In this document: in pieces, positions 7,649-14,107 of the stretch
How the letters are laid out: each line of letters starts with the position of its first letter
How positions within the stretch are numbered: position 1 is the stretch's first letter
NCBI GenBank assembly: GCA_937880805.1
Contig: CALGRR010000038.1
Location: forward strand, 1-22,859
Origin: an uncultured Clostridia bacterium
GTDB taxonomy: Bacteria > Bacillota > Clostridia > Oscillospirales > Acutalibacteraceae
Reading direction: 5' to 3'
Length of the DNA: 22,859 bases
The notes under the pieces: model-generated
The model's database searches: none
Told to the model about the DNA's origin: nothing
Seen by the model: the letters and a program-made list of their open reading frames with translations, nothing else
Translations under genes and position numbers: made by a program

Positions 7649-7783
7649 TTAGTAAGTAAGCTTCTTTCTGCCCTTTGCTCTGCGGCGAGCGAGAACCTTG
7701 CGGCCGTTTCTGTCTGCCATTCTTTTGCGGAAACCGTGCTCCATCTTGCGATGACGCTTTTTGGGCTGATAAGTTCTTTTCAT
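7649..7783 (-). CDS. rpmH: 50S ribosomal protein L34
   Basis: A 44-residue, strongly basic protein starting MKRTYQPKKRHRKMEHGFRK and ending RRRAKGRKKLTY, the typical L34 sequence and length. The GGAGG ribosome site (7796-7792 on the minus strand) is 8 bases from the ATG. It is the first gene of the leftward operon and diverges from dnaA, as in many Firmicutes. Confidence 0.98.
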   Translation of the reverse strand: MKRTYQPKKRHRKMEHGFRKRMADRNGRKVLARRRAKGRKKLTY

Positions 7784-7820
7784 TCTTCTAACCTCCGTTT
7801 CACTTTTGAATATCCCGAGC

Positions 7821-7853
7821 GTTTAAAGCCCGAATCAAACCGATGCTTTAAAC
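7821..7853 (-). promoter_or_regulatory. Inverted repeat in the rpmH leader
   Basis: GTTTAAAGC (7821-7829) and GCTTTAAAC (7845-7853) are perfect 9-base complements around a 15-base loop. They lie inside the roughly 115-base leader that the predicted promoter would give to the rpmH transcript. The repeat could be an RNA hairpin or a protein-binding site. No U tract follows, so it is not a normal terminator. Confidence 0.5.
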
Positions 7854-7905
7854 ACCGATTAATGAGCATAACGAAATAAGGGCAAAAATACCCCTCGGAA
7901 TACAC

Positions 7906-7935
7906 ATTATATAACAGCATTGCCGCTAATGTCAA
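7906..7935 (-). promoter_or_regulatory. Predicted promoter of the rpmH operon
   Basis: On the minus strand, a consensus TTGACA (7935-7930) and a consensus TATAAT (7911-7906) are separated by 18 bp. This is one of the best promoter matches in the window, as expected for a ribosomal-protein operon. It directs transcription away from dnaA. Confidence 0.75.
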
Positions 7936-7973
7936 CAATTTTTTTATTTATCTTAAAAAACAATTATTTTTTC
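7936..7973. other. AT-rich stretch between the divergent promoters
   Basis: A run of nearly pure A and T lies between the rpmH and dnaA promoters. It could be an UP-element or an unwinding element, but I found no cluster of TTATCCACA-type DnaA boxes in the 280-bp gap, so I do not call an origin here. Confidence 0.35.
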
Positions 7974-8002
7974 TTGCATTGACAGCAGGTTTGTGCTACA
8001 AT
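7974..8002 (+). promoter_or_regulatory. Predicted promoter of dnaA
   Basis: TTGCAT (7974-7979) and TACAAT (7997-8002) are 17 bp apart, and a TG (7994-7995) one base before the -10 box makes it an extended -10 promoter. An overlapping TTGACA at 7979-7984 has no well-spaced partner. The GGAGG ribosome site is at 8053-8057. Confidence 0.65.
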
Positions 8003-8063
8003 GCATTATGTATCGTTATCTTTAAAATGACGCATTCTGCGAAAAAATATATGGAGGTTTAAA

Positions 8064-9383
8064 ATGGAGTCCGTAAAAGAGATGTGGGAACTCGTCTGTC
8101 AGCAGCTCAAAAAGAGCCTTGACGAGGTTATTTACGATATTTGGTTTGCTCCTCTTGAGATAATCAGCTTTGAAGGAAACCGTGTTGAAATTGCGGCAAG
8201 CGAATTCAGAAAGAAAATTATTGAGCAGCGTTTTTCAAATGAATTGCGTGAAGCTTTTATGAATGTTATGGGGTTTGAAATTGATGTTGTTCTTACCGAC
8301 CCCGAAAAAAATATCACTCAGCCCAAAGCGGAAGAAACCGATTCTTTAAGCAGCCCTCCCGCAATGAGTCTTAAGGCAAACACCTTTGACACTTTTGTTG
8401 TTGGCCCCTCAAACCGCTTTGCACACGCCGCCGCACAGGCAGTTGCCGCCGCGCCCGGTGTTGCATACAACCCTCTTTTCATTCACGGAAACTCGGGTCT
8501 GGGCAAAACCCATCTTCTTTGTGCAATCAGCAACGAGGTTAAGAAGAACAACCCCGATGCCGATATAATCTTCACAAAGGGCGAGGATTTTGTAAACCTT
8601 ATTGTTGACGGCATCAACAGCAACAAAATGTATGAAATCCACGAGAAATACCGCAACTGCGACGTGCTTCTCGTTGACGATATTCAGTTCATCGCAGGCA
8701 AGCCTTCAACTCAGGAGGAATTTTTCCACACCTTCAACGCACTCACTCAGGAAGGCAAACAGATAGTTCTTACCTCCGACCGTTCGCCCAAGGATATAGA
8801 AGTTCTTGACGACCGCCTCAAGAGCCGCTTTGAATGCGGACTTCTTGCGGATATTCAGCCGCCCGATGTTGAAACAAGAATGGCTATTATTCAGCGTAAA
8901 GCACAGTCGCTCGGTCTGGAGCTTCCTCCCGATGTTATTCAGTTTATAGCTGAAAAAATCAAATCAAATATCCGTCAGCTCGAAGGTGCGGTAAAGAAAA
9001 TAAATGCACTTGTAAACATTGAAAAATCCGCGATCAACATTGCAATGGCACAGAATGCCATCAAGGATATTATGACCGACAGCAGACCCGTTTCGGTTAT
9101 TGTTAACCGCATTATCAGCGAAACTGCAAGAACCTACGGCGTGCCGCAGGAGGATATTGTTTCAAAGAAAAAGGATGCGAAAACCGCAAAGGCAAGGCAC
9201 GTTGCAATTTACATAGTAAGAGAAACAACAGACCTTACGCAAAAAGAAATCAGCTCGTTCTTCGGCGGAAGAGACAGAACAACCATTCTTCACTCAATCG
9301 AATCGATGACTGCCGAGGTTGAAAGAGATCCGTCGCTCAAAAAGACAATCGATGCGATTATAAAGAATTCAAAAGACCAATAA
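8064..9383 (+). CDS. dnaA: Chromosomal replication initiator DnaA
   Basis: A 439-residue AAA+ initiator that binds origin DNA and starts replication. Domain I is about 1-80 and is followed by a short linker. The AAA+ domain has Walker A GNSGLGKTH at 142-150, Walker B LLVDDIQF at 202-209 and the arginine-finger region SRFECGL at 254-260. Domain IV, for DNA binding, is about 345-439 with the signature GGRDRTTILHSIESM at 401-415. The family norm there is GGRDHTT, so residue 405 is Arg where His is usual; this His contacts a base in E. coli DnaA. The start has GGAGG 6 bases upstream. dnaN, the usual next gene, is absent and ftsY follows after 29 bases. Confidence 0.98.
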   Translation: MESVKEMWELVCQQLKKSLDEVIYDIWFAPLEIISFEGNRVEIAASEFRKKIIEQRFSNELREAFMNVMGFEIDVVLTDPEKNITQPKAEETDSLSSPPAMSLKANTFDTFVVGPSNRFAHAAAQAVAAAPGVAYNPLFIHGNSGLGKTHLLCAISNEVKKNNPDADIIFTKGEDFVNLIVDGINSNKMYEIHEKYRNCDVLLVDDIQFIAGKPSTQEEFFHTFNALTQEGKQIVLTSDRSPKDIEVLDDRLKSRFECGLLADIQPPDVETRMAIIQRKAQSLGLELPPDVIQFIAEKIKSNIRQLEGAVKKINALVNIEKSAINIAMAQNAIKDIMTDSRPVSVIVNRIISETARTYGVPQEDIVSKKKDAKTAKARHVAIYIVRETTDLTQKEISSFFGGRDRTTILHSIESMTAEVERDPSLKKTIDAIIKNSKDQ

Positions 9384-9412
9384 TACATTATTATATATCA
9401 GCGAGGTACGCT

Positions 9413-10330
9413 ATGGGATTATTCAAAAAAATTAATCAGGGACTCAAAAAAACCCGTGACAGTATGTCCGGTGCAATCAATGCCGCACTTTACGGCAAAA
9501 ACGAAATTGACGATGAATTCTATGAGGACCTTGAAGAAATACTTGTTATGGCTGATGCAGGCGTAACAACCGCCGAAGAAATTGTTCAGCGTTTAAGAGA
9601 TAACGTTTTCAAGAAAAATCTTCACAAGGTAAAGGATGTCAAGGCAGAAATCCGCAATATCTGTGCAGAAATGCTCAGCGGCGGCGAAGAACTTGATTTT
9701 GTTACCGTGCCTTCGGTTATACTTGTTATCGGCGTTAACGGCGTTGGCAAAACAACATCAATCGGCAAAATGGCTGCAATGTTCAAGGAAGAAGGCAAAA
9801 AGGTTATCCTCGGTGCAGCCGATACCTTCAGAGCCGCAGCTATTGACCAGCTTGAAATCTGGGCAGAGCGTGCAGATGTTGATATTGTTAAGCACAAAGA
9901 AGGTGCCGACCCCGCCGCAGTTGTTTTTGATACAATCAGTGCGGGCAAGGCGAGAAACGCCGATATTATTATCTGCGACACCGCAGGCAGACTCCATAAT
10001 AAGAAAAATCTTATGGAAGAGCTCGCAAAGATATACAGAGTTATTGACCGTCAGCTTCCCTATGCCGACCGTGAAATTCTTCTTGTTCTTGATGCAACAA
10101 CGGGTCAGAATGCGGTTAATCAGGCAAAGGAATTCAAAGAGGTTGCCGAGATTACGGGCATTATTCTCACAAAGCTTGACGGCACCGCAAAGGGCGGCGT
10201 TGTGCTTTCAATCAAAAACGATTTGAAGGTGCCCGTTAAGTTTATAGGCGTTGGCGAAGGAATTGACGATTTGAGACCCTTCAACCCCCACGCTTTTGCG
10301 GAAGGACTTTTTGAAGAAGACGAGGATTAA
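9413..10330 (+). CDS. ftsY: Signal recognition particle receptor FtsY
   Basis: A 305-residue SRP-type GTPase that receives SRP-ribosome complexes at the membrane for co-translational insertion. It consists of an N domain (about 1-90) and a G domain with G1 GVNGVGKTT at 107-115, insertion/G2 DTFRAAA at 137-143, G3 DTAGR at 189-193, G4 TKLDG at 253-257 and the closing GVGEGIDDLRPF near 279-290. The acidic A domain of E. coli FtsY is missing, as in many Gram-positive forms. The N-terminal GLFKKINQGLKKTRDS fits the lipid-binding helix. It probably forms an operon with the next two genes (8-base gap, then none). Confidence 0.97.
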   Translation: MGLFKKINQGLKKTRDSMSGAINAALYGKNEIDDEFYEDLEEILVMADAGVTTAEEIVQRLRDNVFKKNLHKVKDVKAEIRNICAEMLSGGEELDFVTVPSVILVIGVNGVGKTTSIGKMAAMFKEEGKKVILGAADTFRAAAIDQLEIWAERADVDIVKHKEGADPAAVVFDTISAGKARNADIIICDTAGRLHNKKNLMEELAKIYRVIDRQLPYADREILLVLDATTGQNAVNQAKEFKEVAEITGIILTKLDGTAKGGVVLSIKNDLKVPVKFIGVGEGIDDLRPFNPHAFAEGLFEEDED

Positions 10331-10337
10331 TAAAGGT

Positions 10338-10934
10338 ATGGATTATATTATAGCTACCCATAATATGAAAAAGCGTGATGAGCTTCAAAGAATTCTCTCC
10401 CCTCTCGGCATAAGAGTTCTTCTTGCAGAGGAAGCGGGAATCGAGCTTACCGATGTTGACGAAACCGGCACAACTTTTGAAGAAAACGCTCTTCTCAAAG
10501 CCGAAAGCGGCTGCAAGGAAAGCGGAATGCCCTGCATTGCCGATGATTCGGGCATTGCGGTTGATTATCTTGACGGTGCACCCGGTGTTTATTCGGCAAG
10601 ATACGCAGGCGAGCACGGCGATGATGAGGCAAACAATCAGAAGCTTCTCAATGCACTCAAGGATGTTCCTGACGAAGAGAGAGGGGCGGCATATGTGAGC
10701 GTTGTTTGCTGCGTTTATCCCGACGGAAAGGTTATTTCCGCAAGAGGAGAATGCAGAGGCAGAATAGGTTACACACCCATAGGCAACGGCGGCTTCGGTT
10801 ATGACCCCTACTTTTTACCCGAAGAATACGGCTACGAAAAGACTATGGCACAGCTCACCGCAGACGAAAAGGATGCAATCAGCCACAGAGGCAAAGCGGT
10901 TCGTGAAATTGCCCTGAAGATTGGAGAGAAATAA
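10338..10934 (+). CDS. rdgB: dITP/XTP pyrophosphatase (RdgB/HAM1 family)
   Basis: A 198-residue enzyme that hydrolyses non-canonical purine triphosphates (ITP, dITP, XTP) to monophosphates and pyrophosphate, keeping them out of DNA and RNA. Family motifs: ATHNMKKRDE at the N-terminus, FEENALLKA, ADDSGIAVDYLDGAPGVYSARYAG with the metal-binding acidic residues, GFGYDPYF and ISHRGKA. The frame is open upstream into ftsY, but the ATG at 10338 gives the family's usual N-terminus (I-I-A-T-x-N). The nearest purine-rich sequence, AAAGG, is very close to it, so initiation may depend on coupling to ftsY (8-base gap). Its stop is directly followed by the next ATG. Confidence 0.95.
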   Translation: MDYIIATHNMKKRDELQRILSPLGIRVLLAEEAGIELTDVDETGTTFEENALLKAESGCKESGMPCIADDSGIAVDYLDGAPGVYSARYAGEHGDDEANNQKLLNALKDVPDEERGAAYVSVVCCVYPDGKVISARGECRGRIGYTPIGNGGFGYDPYFLPEEYGYEKTMAQLTADEKDAISHRGKAVREIALKIGEK

Positions 10935-11366
10935 ATGACAAGCAAAGAAAGAGCACAGTTCAGAGCACAGGCAAACAGCCTTGAGCCTCTGTTTCAGATA
11001 GGCAAGGGCGGCATTTCGGATGCTCTCATTGCCCAGACTGCTGACGCACTCCGCAAAAGAGAGCTTATCAAAGTTAAGGTTCTTCTTGAAAGTGCACCCG
11101 AATCACCCAGAGAATTTGCAGATAAGCTGGCAGAGGCAACGGGCAGCGAGGTTATTCAGGTTGTTGGCGGCAGCATAGTTTTCTATAAGGAAAACACCGA
11201 AAAGGATGCACCCGCAAAAAAGAAGCCCGCAAAGAAGGGCAAGCCCCTTTCAAAGGTTAAGGCAAAGAGAGCTCTCGCCGCAAAGCGTGAGAAGGAAGAA
11301 AAGGCGAAAAAGAGAGATTTTTACGCCAAAAAGCGTGTTTACTCATCAAAAAAATCTTCCAATTAA
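10935..11366 (+). CDS. yhbY: YhbY-type CRM-domain RNA-binding protein with Lys-rich tail
   Basis: A 143-residue protein. Residues 1-95 are a CRM domain (LTSKER-like start, FQIGKGGISDALIAQTADALRKRELIKVKVL with the GKGG loop), the fold of YhbY, which associates with pre-50S ribosomal particles. Bacterial members are usually about 95-100 residues. Here about 48 extra residues form a tail of mainly Lys, Ala and Arg, likely disordered and RNA-binding. The ATG directly abuts the rdgB stop and is preceded by GGAG within the rdgB end, so it is the last gene of this operon before a separate promoter for smpB. Confidence 0.92.
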   Translation: MTSKERAQFRAQANSLEPLFQIGKGGISDALIAQTADALRKRELIKVKVLLESAPESPREFADKLAEATGSEVIQVVGGSIVFYKENTEKDAPAKKKPAKKGKPLSKVKAKRALAAKREKEEKAKKRDFYAKKRVYSSKKSSN

Positions 11367-11400
11367 GTTTTTAAAAAAACAATGCAACAATTTTTAAATA

Positions 11401-11430
11401 TTGACACACTAATAATATGTGTGGTATAAT
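11401..11430 (+). promoter_or_regulatory. Predicted promoter for smpB-ssrA
   Basis: Consensus TTGACA (11401-11406) and consensus TATAAT (11425-11430) are 18 bp apart, with TG at 11422-11423 giving an extended -10. I found no good separate promoter before ssrA, so this one probably drives both components of ribosome rescue. Confidence 0.75.
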
Positions 11431-11458
11431 CGCTCTTCCGTGAGCAGAAAGGAATCCG

Positions 11459-11917
11459 ATGGATAAAAACAACGCAATCAAAATAGTTGCCCAAAACAAA
11501 AAAGCCTATCACGACTATTTTGTTCTTGAAAAGCTTGAAGCAGGCATTGAGCTTTTCGGCACGGAGGTTAAATCCATCCGCCAGGGCAAAATAAATCTCA
11601 AGGATTCCTGGTGCTCCATCAAAGACGGAGAAATGTTTGTTAACGGAATGCACATCAGCCCTTATGAGCAGGGTAACATTTTCAACCGTGACCCTCTCCG
11701 TGTAAAAAGATTGCTGCTTCATAAAAAGGAAATACGAAGATTTTATGCAAATGTTAAGCAGGAAGGTCTTTCGATAGTTCCTTTAAGCGTTTATTTCAGC
11801 AAAGGCAGAGCCAAGGTTGAAATAGGATTGTGTAAAGGTAAGAAACTTTACGACAAACGTGAAGTTGCCGCTAAAAAGGATGCTCAAAGAGATATTGAGC
11901 GAAATTTAAGGCGATAA
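11459..11917 (+). CDS. smpB: SsrA-binding protein SmpB
   Basis: A 152-residue tmRNA-binding protein that brings tmRNA to stalled ribosomes for trans-translation. Family sequence is evident throughout: NKKAYHDYFVLEKLEAGIEL, GTEVKSIRQGKINLKDSW, HISPYEQGN, DPLRVKRLLLHKKEI, and the C-terminal KGRAKVEIGLCKGKKLYDKRE followed by a basic tail (AAKKDAQRDIERNLRR) that enters the empty mRNA channel. Length is normal. AAAGGA precedes the ATG. Its partner RNA gene starts 19 bases after the stop, so the two are linked in one likely transcript. Confidence 0.98.
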   Translation: MDKNNAIKIVAQNKKAYHDYFVLEKLEAGIELFGTEVKSIRQGKINLKDSWCSIKDGEMFVNGMHISPYEQGNIFNRDPLRVKRLLLHKKEIRRFYANVKQEGLSIVPLSVYFSKGRAKVEIGLCKGKKLYDKREVAAKKDAQRDIERNLRR

Positions 11918-11936
11918 TATAAAAATCAATATATTT

Positions 11937-12284
11937 GGGGATGAAAGGATTTCGACGGGGAATCCGAGCCCGGATAAGCGAGTAGCGGGGCGGGACCGCT
12001 ATAAAATCCGCAAATTAAAATTTAAACGACAACAATAAAGTTGCTCTTGCTGCTTAATTAAGCAGCCGTCTCTGCGCAGAGTACTGCGGCTGTGCAAGAG
12101 GCGTCGACAAGCAGTGAACGTGAATGAGCCACGGCGGATAACTCATCATGAATAATCTGTCTACCAAGCATCTGAACCTGACTGTCGGTGCTTATGTGAG
12201 GGAATGTTAAAAGACAGGATACACTCGTAGAAAGTCCCTGCAGAGATTTTTCGGACGCGGTTTCGATTACCGCCATCTCCACCA
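11937..12284 (+). ncRNA. ssrA: Transfer-messenger RNA (tmRNA)
   Basis: A one-piece tmRNA of about 348 bases. The 5' GGGGATG (11937-11943) pairs with CATCTCC (12274-12280), giving a 7-bp acceptor stem with one G-U pair, followed by A and an encoded CCA at 12282-12284. The T arm GCGGT-TTCGATT-ACCGC lies just before the acceptor 3' strand. The tag frame reads N-D-N-N-K-V-A-L-A-A and then TAA (12025-12057); the exact resume codon is uncertain by a codon or so. The ALAA end is the usual degradation signal read by ClpXP. The region after the tag has the expected pseudoknot-rich character. Confidence 0.97.
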
Positions 12285-12285
12285 G

Positions 12286-12317
12286 GACATTATCTTGCTG
12301 AAAAGCAAGATAATGTC
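12286..12317 (+). terminator. Perfect hairpin after tmRNA, likely terminator
   Basis: GACATTATCTTGCT (12286-12299) and its exact complement (12304-12317) form a 14-bp stem with a GAAA loop, starting two bases after the tmRNA CCA end. The following AATAAATTT is AT-rich but not a clean T run, so it may end transcription weakly or protect and guide 3' processing. Confidence 0.65.
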
Positions 12318-12318
12318 A

Positions 12319-12416
12319 ATAAATTTCGTTCCTGTCGGAACGGGTGAAATGGCTTCGCCATACAATTATCAATGAAATATGCTTCGCATATGTAATAAGG
12401 ATTTTATTTCACTTTT
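12319..12416 (+). repeat. Direct repeat, copy 1, composed of mini-hairpins
   Basis: This 98-bp unit is almost identical to 12847-12945. It contains GTTCC-TGTC-GGAAC, TGGC-TTC-GCCA and TGC-TTC-GCA hairpins joined by linkers with TGAAAT, and ends GGATTTTATTTCACTTTT. It begins one base after the tmRNA terminator stem. Confidence 0.9.
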
Positions 12417-12496
12417 TGCAGAGCAAAATATTTCATTTGATATTATCAAATTTCATATCGCAATGCGATATTTCATTCATCATCCGAAACGGAGTG
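12417..12496 (+). repeat. Extension of the hairpin array up to the S23 gene
   Basis: Further hairpins are separated by ATTTCA linkers: TTGC/GCAA near 12417, TTTGAT/ATCAAA near 12437-12451, ATATCGC-AAT-GCGATAT near 12456-12472, and TCCG-AAA-CGGA at 12483-12493. The last one contains the GGAG ribosome site of the following gene. This part has no counterpart beside copy 2. Confidence 0.7.
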
Positions 12497-12502
12497 CTTG
12501 AT

Positions 12503-12850
12503 TTGTCTGACAACAAATTAGTTGACCTTTCAATGGAGCTTGCCATTAACATTGTTAATCTTTGCAATGAAACCAAAGGTAATTCAGTTTTAACCAACCA
12601 GCTTCTGAGATGCGGAACATCGGTCGGAGCGAATATCCACGAAGCAAATTATGCTCACGGTAAAGCAGATTTTGTTTCAAAACTGAAAATCGCCTTAAAA
12701 GAGGCTTATGAAACCGAATATTGGTTAACTCTTTTTGATAAAACCGGTATCATAACACACGAGCAGGCAACATCAATAAAAAGTCTTTGCGGTTCTGTCA
12801 GAAGAATTTTAATTGCTTCTGTCAACACCGTTCAAGGCAATGCAAAATAA
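12503..12850 (+). CDS. S23/four-helix-bundle protein (23S rRNA intervening-sequence protein family)
   Basis: A 115-residue alpha-helical protein of the PF05635/TIGR02436 type. The family core is clear: NQLLRCGTSVGANIHEANYA at 32-51 and DFVSKLKIALKEAYETEYWL at 56-75. These proteins were first seen within intervening sequences of 23S rRNA genes and are related in fold to Avd of diversity-generating retroelements; their cellular function is not settled. The frame is open from 12344, but that stretch lies in the repeat. The TTG at 12503 has GGAG 8 bases upstream and gives the family's normal length. GTG at 12494 and the ATG within the first helix are alternatives. The stop codon lies inside repeat copy 2. 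The gene is flanked by direct repeats and is not part of an rRNA gene here. Confidence 0.85.
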   Translation: MSDNKLVDLSMELAINIVNLCNETKGNSVLTNQLLRCGTSVGANIHEANYAHGKADFVSKLKIALKEAYETEYWLTLFDKTGIITHEQATSIKSLCGSVRRILIASVNTVQGNAK

Positions 12851-12945
12851 AATCCGTTCCTGCCGGAACGGGTGAAATGGCTTCGCCATACAATTTATCA
12901 ATGAAATATGCTTCGCATATGTAATCAAGGATTTTATTCACTTTT
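12847..12945 (+). repeat. Direct repeat, copy 2
   Basis: This copy differs from copy 1 by a handful of changes. The first hairpin is CCGTTCC-TGCC-GGAACGG, two bases longer in stem than copy 1, and there are single-base insertions or deletions near the end. It starts on the last bases of the S23 gene, including its stop codon. Confidence 0.9.
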
Positions 12946-12982
12946 GTAAATTAACAGTAAAACGAAGGAGGAAGAACAAAAA

Positions 12983-14023
12983 ATGAAGAAAAACTTACCC
13001 GTTATCGCAACTGCGGTTGTTGCAGTCTGCATTATTGCGATTGCTGCCGTTCTCGGCATCAAGGCAACAAATTCAGGCCCCGATATTCAGGCTGATGTGC
13101 CCTCGGGAACAACTGCTCCGAACACCTATCATTACGAAGAATCAACAACAAATCCCTTCTGGAACGTGATTGAGAGCACAACCGAGCTCATTGAGCAGGT
13201 TACCTCAACAACCGCCGCAGACATCACAACCACCACCAAGAAGGAAACAACCACAAAGAAAGAAACAACAACCAAGGAGCCCGCAACAGAGCAGGTTACC
13301 GTTCCTGCCCTTGACCCCGATGAAATGGAATCCGGCCACGCCGCTGCTCCCGTTTCTCCCGGACCTTCGCTCCCGAATGATATGTCGCTTTACGGCTTGC
13401 GTGTTCAAGGCTATGATGTTATCGGTCTTAAAGAGTACATATATAATAATGACACTAAAGAGGGCAATATTCAGCATAAATTCGGCTACAATCCTCTTTT
13501 TGACTTCGGTGCAAACCTCATTGACTTTTCAATCGACACCTGCCGCCTTAAATTCACCTATGGCGATAAGGATTATATGATTCAGATCTGGAAGGGTCAG
13601 TATATTTCGGGTTCAATCGGCACCGTTGGCGGTGAGGTCGGTATATATTACAGAAAGAAAGGCTCTGTTAATGCACTCGACCACTATAACTGTGCAGAAA
13701 AAGAAGATTGGCTCAATATGGAGCTCACCGTTCTCTGGGATGAATTCAACGACGGCGTTTACCGCCCGCAGCTCACCAGAAACTATTCGCTCCACTGGTG
13801 GCAGACAGGTTATGTTGACGGTCAGCTCCTCAACAGAAAAGACTCCTCGCCCCTCCGCCTTCTCAGCAGAATCACCTTCAAAGACGAAGTGCAGGCAGCA
13901 GCATTCGAGCAGGCACTCATCAACAAGGGCTTCACTCCCGTTTCAACCTTCAAGCCCGATGTTAAGGATACCTGCAAGAGATATAAAAACGATGTTATCT
14001 TCCTCTGGCAGGATGCTAGATAA
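12983..14023 (+). CDS. Secreted or membrane-anchored DUF4474-type protein, paralogue 1
   Basis: 346 residues. An N-terminal hydrophobic segment (about 6-26) acts as signal or anchor. A low-complexity Thr/Lys/Glu linker (about 74-103, with TTTKKETTT repeats) follows, then a globular C-terminal domain (about 165-345). The domain carries the DUF4474 pattern: FGYNPLFDFG, KDYMIQIWKGQY, GGEVGIYYR, HYNCAEKEDWLNM, WWQTGYVDGQL and RITFKDE. The function of this domain is unknown. AAGGAGG lies 11 bases before the ATG. The next gene, 84 bases on, encodes the same architecture. The Thr-rich linker suggests a wall-spanning spacer that may be glycosylated (inference). I found no separate promoter between repeat copy 2 and this gene. 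Confidence 0.88.
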   Translation: MKKNLPVIATAVVAVCIIAIAAVLGIKATNSGPDIQADVPSGTTAPNTYHYEESTTNPFWNVIESTTELIEQVTSTTAADITTTTKKETTTKKETTTKEPATEQVTVPALDPDEMESGHAAAPVSPGPSLPNDMSLYGLRVQGYDVIGLKEYIYNNDTKEGNIQHKFGYNPLFDFGANLIDFSIDTCRLKFTYGDKDYMIQIWKGQYISGSIGTVGGEVGIYYRKKGSVNALDHYNCAEKEDWLNMELTVLWDEFNDGVYRPQLTRNYSLHWWQTGYVDGQLLNRKDSSPLRLLSRITFKDEVQAAAFEQALINKGFTPVSTFKPDVKDTCKRYKNDVIFLWQDAR

Positions 14024-14074
14024 GAAACAAGCTCTTTTGAGTTTATATATAGTTAATCAGTTTAAAACCAAAAA

Positions 14075-14090
14075 CGGGCACATAAGCCCG
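14075..14090 (+). other. Small hairpin before the second DUF4474 gene
   Basis: CGGGC and GCCCG enclose six bases just before the GGAGG ribosome site. No T run follows, so it is probably not a terminator; it may affect translation of the second gene. Confidence 0.35.
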
Positions 14091-14107
14091 CACGGAGGAA
14101 TTGAAAA

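Noticed and set aside
7784..8063. oriC in the rpmH-dnaA gap
   Set aside because: The gap has an AT-rich tract and divergent promoters but no cluster of DnaA boxes, so an origin call is not supported.
12058..12282. Minus-strand reading frame across the tmRNA gene
   Set aside because: It is an antisense shadow of ssrA, whose acceptor stem, T arm and tag are clear.
12344..12502. N-terminal extension of the S23 protein
   Set aside because: This stretch is repeat-array DNA. The extra residues are unlike the family, and the TTG at 12503 with GGAG gives the normal length.
12319..12945. CRISPR array
   Set aside because: There are only two long repeats with a gene between them, and the short hairpins have no constant repeat with uniform spacers. 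No cas gene is present.
12285..12982. Prophage or integrative element at the tmRNA gene
   Set aside because: No integrase, and no copy of the tmRNA 3' end is seen downstream. Only the S23-repeat unit is supported.
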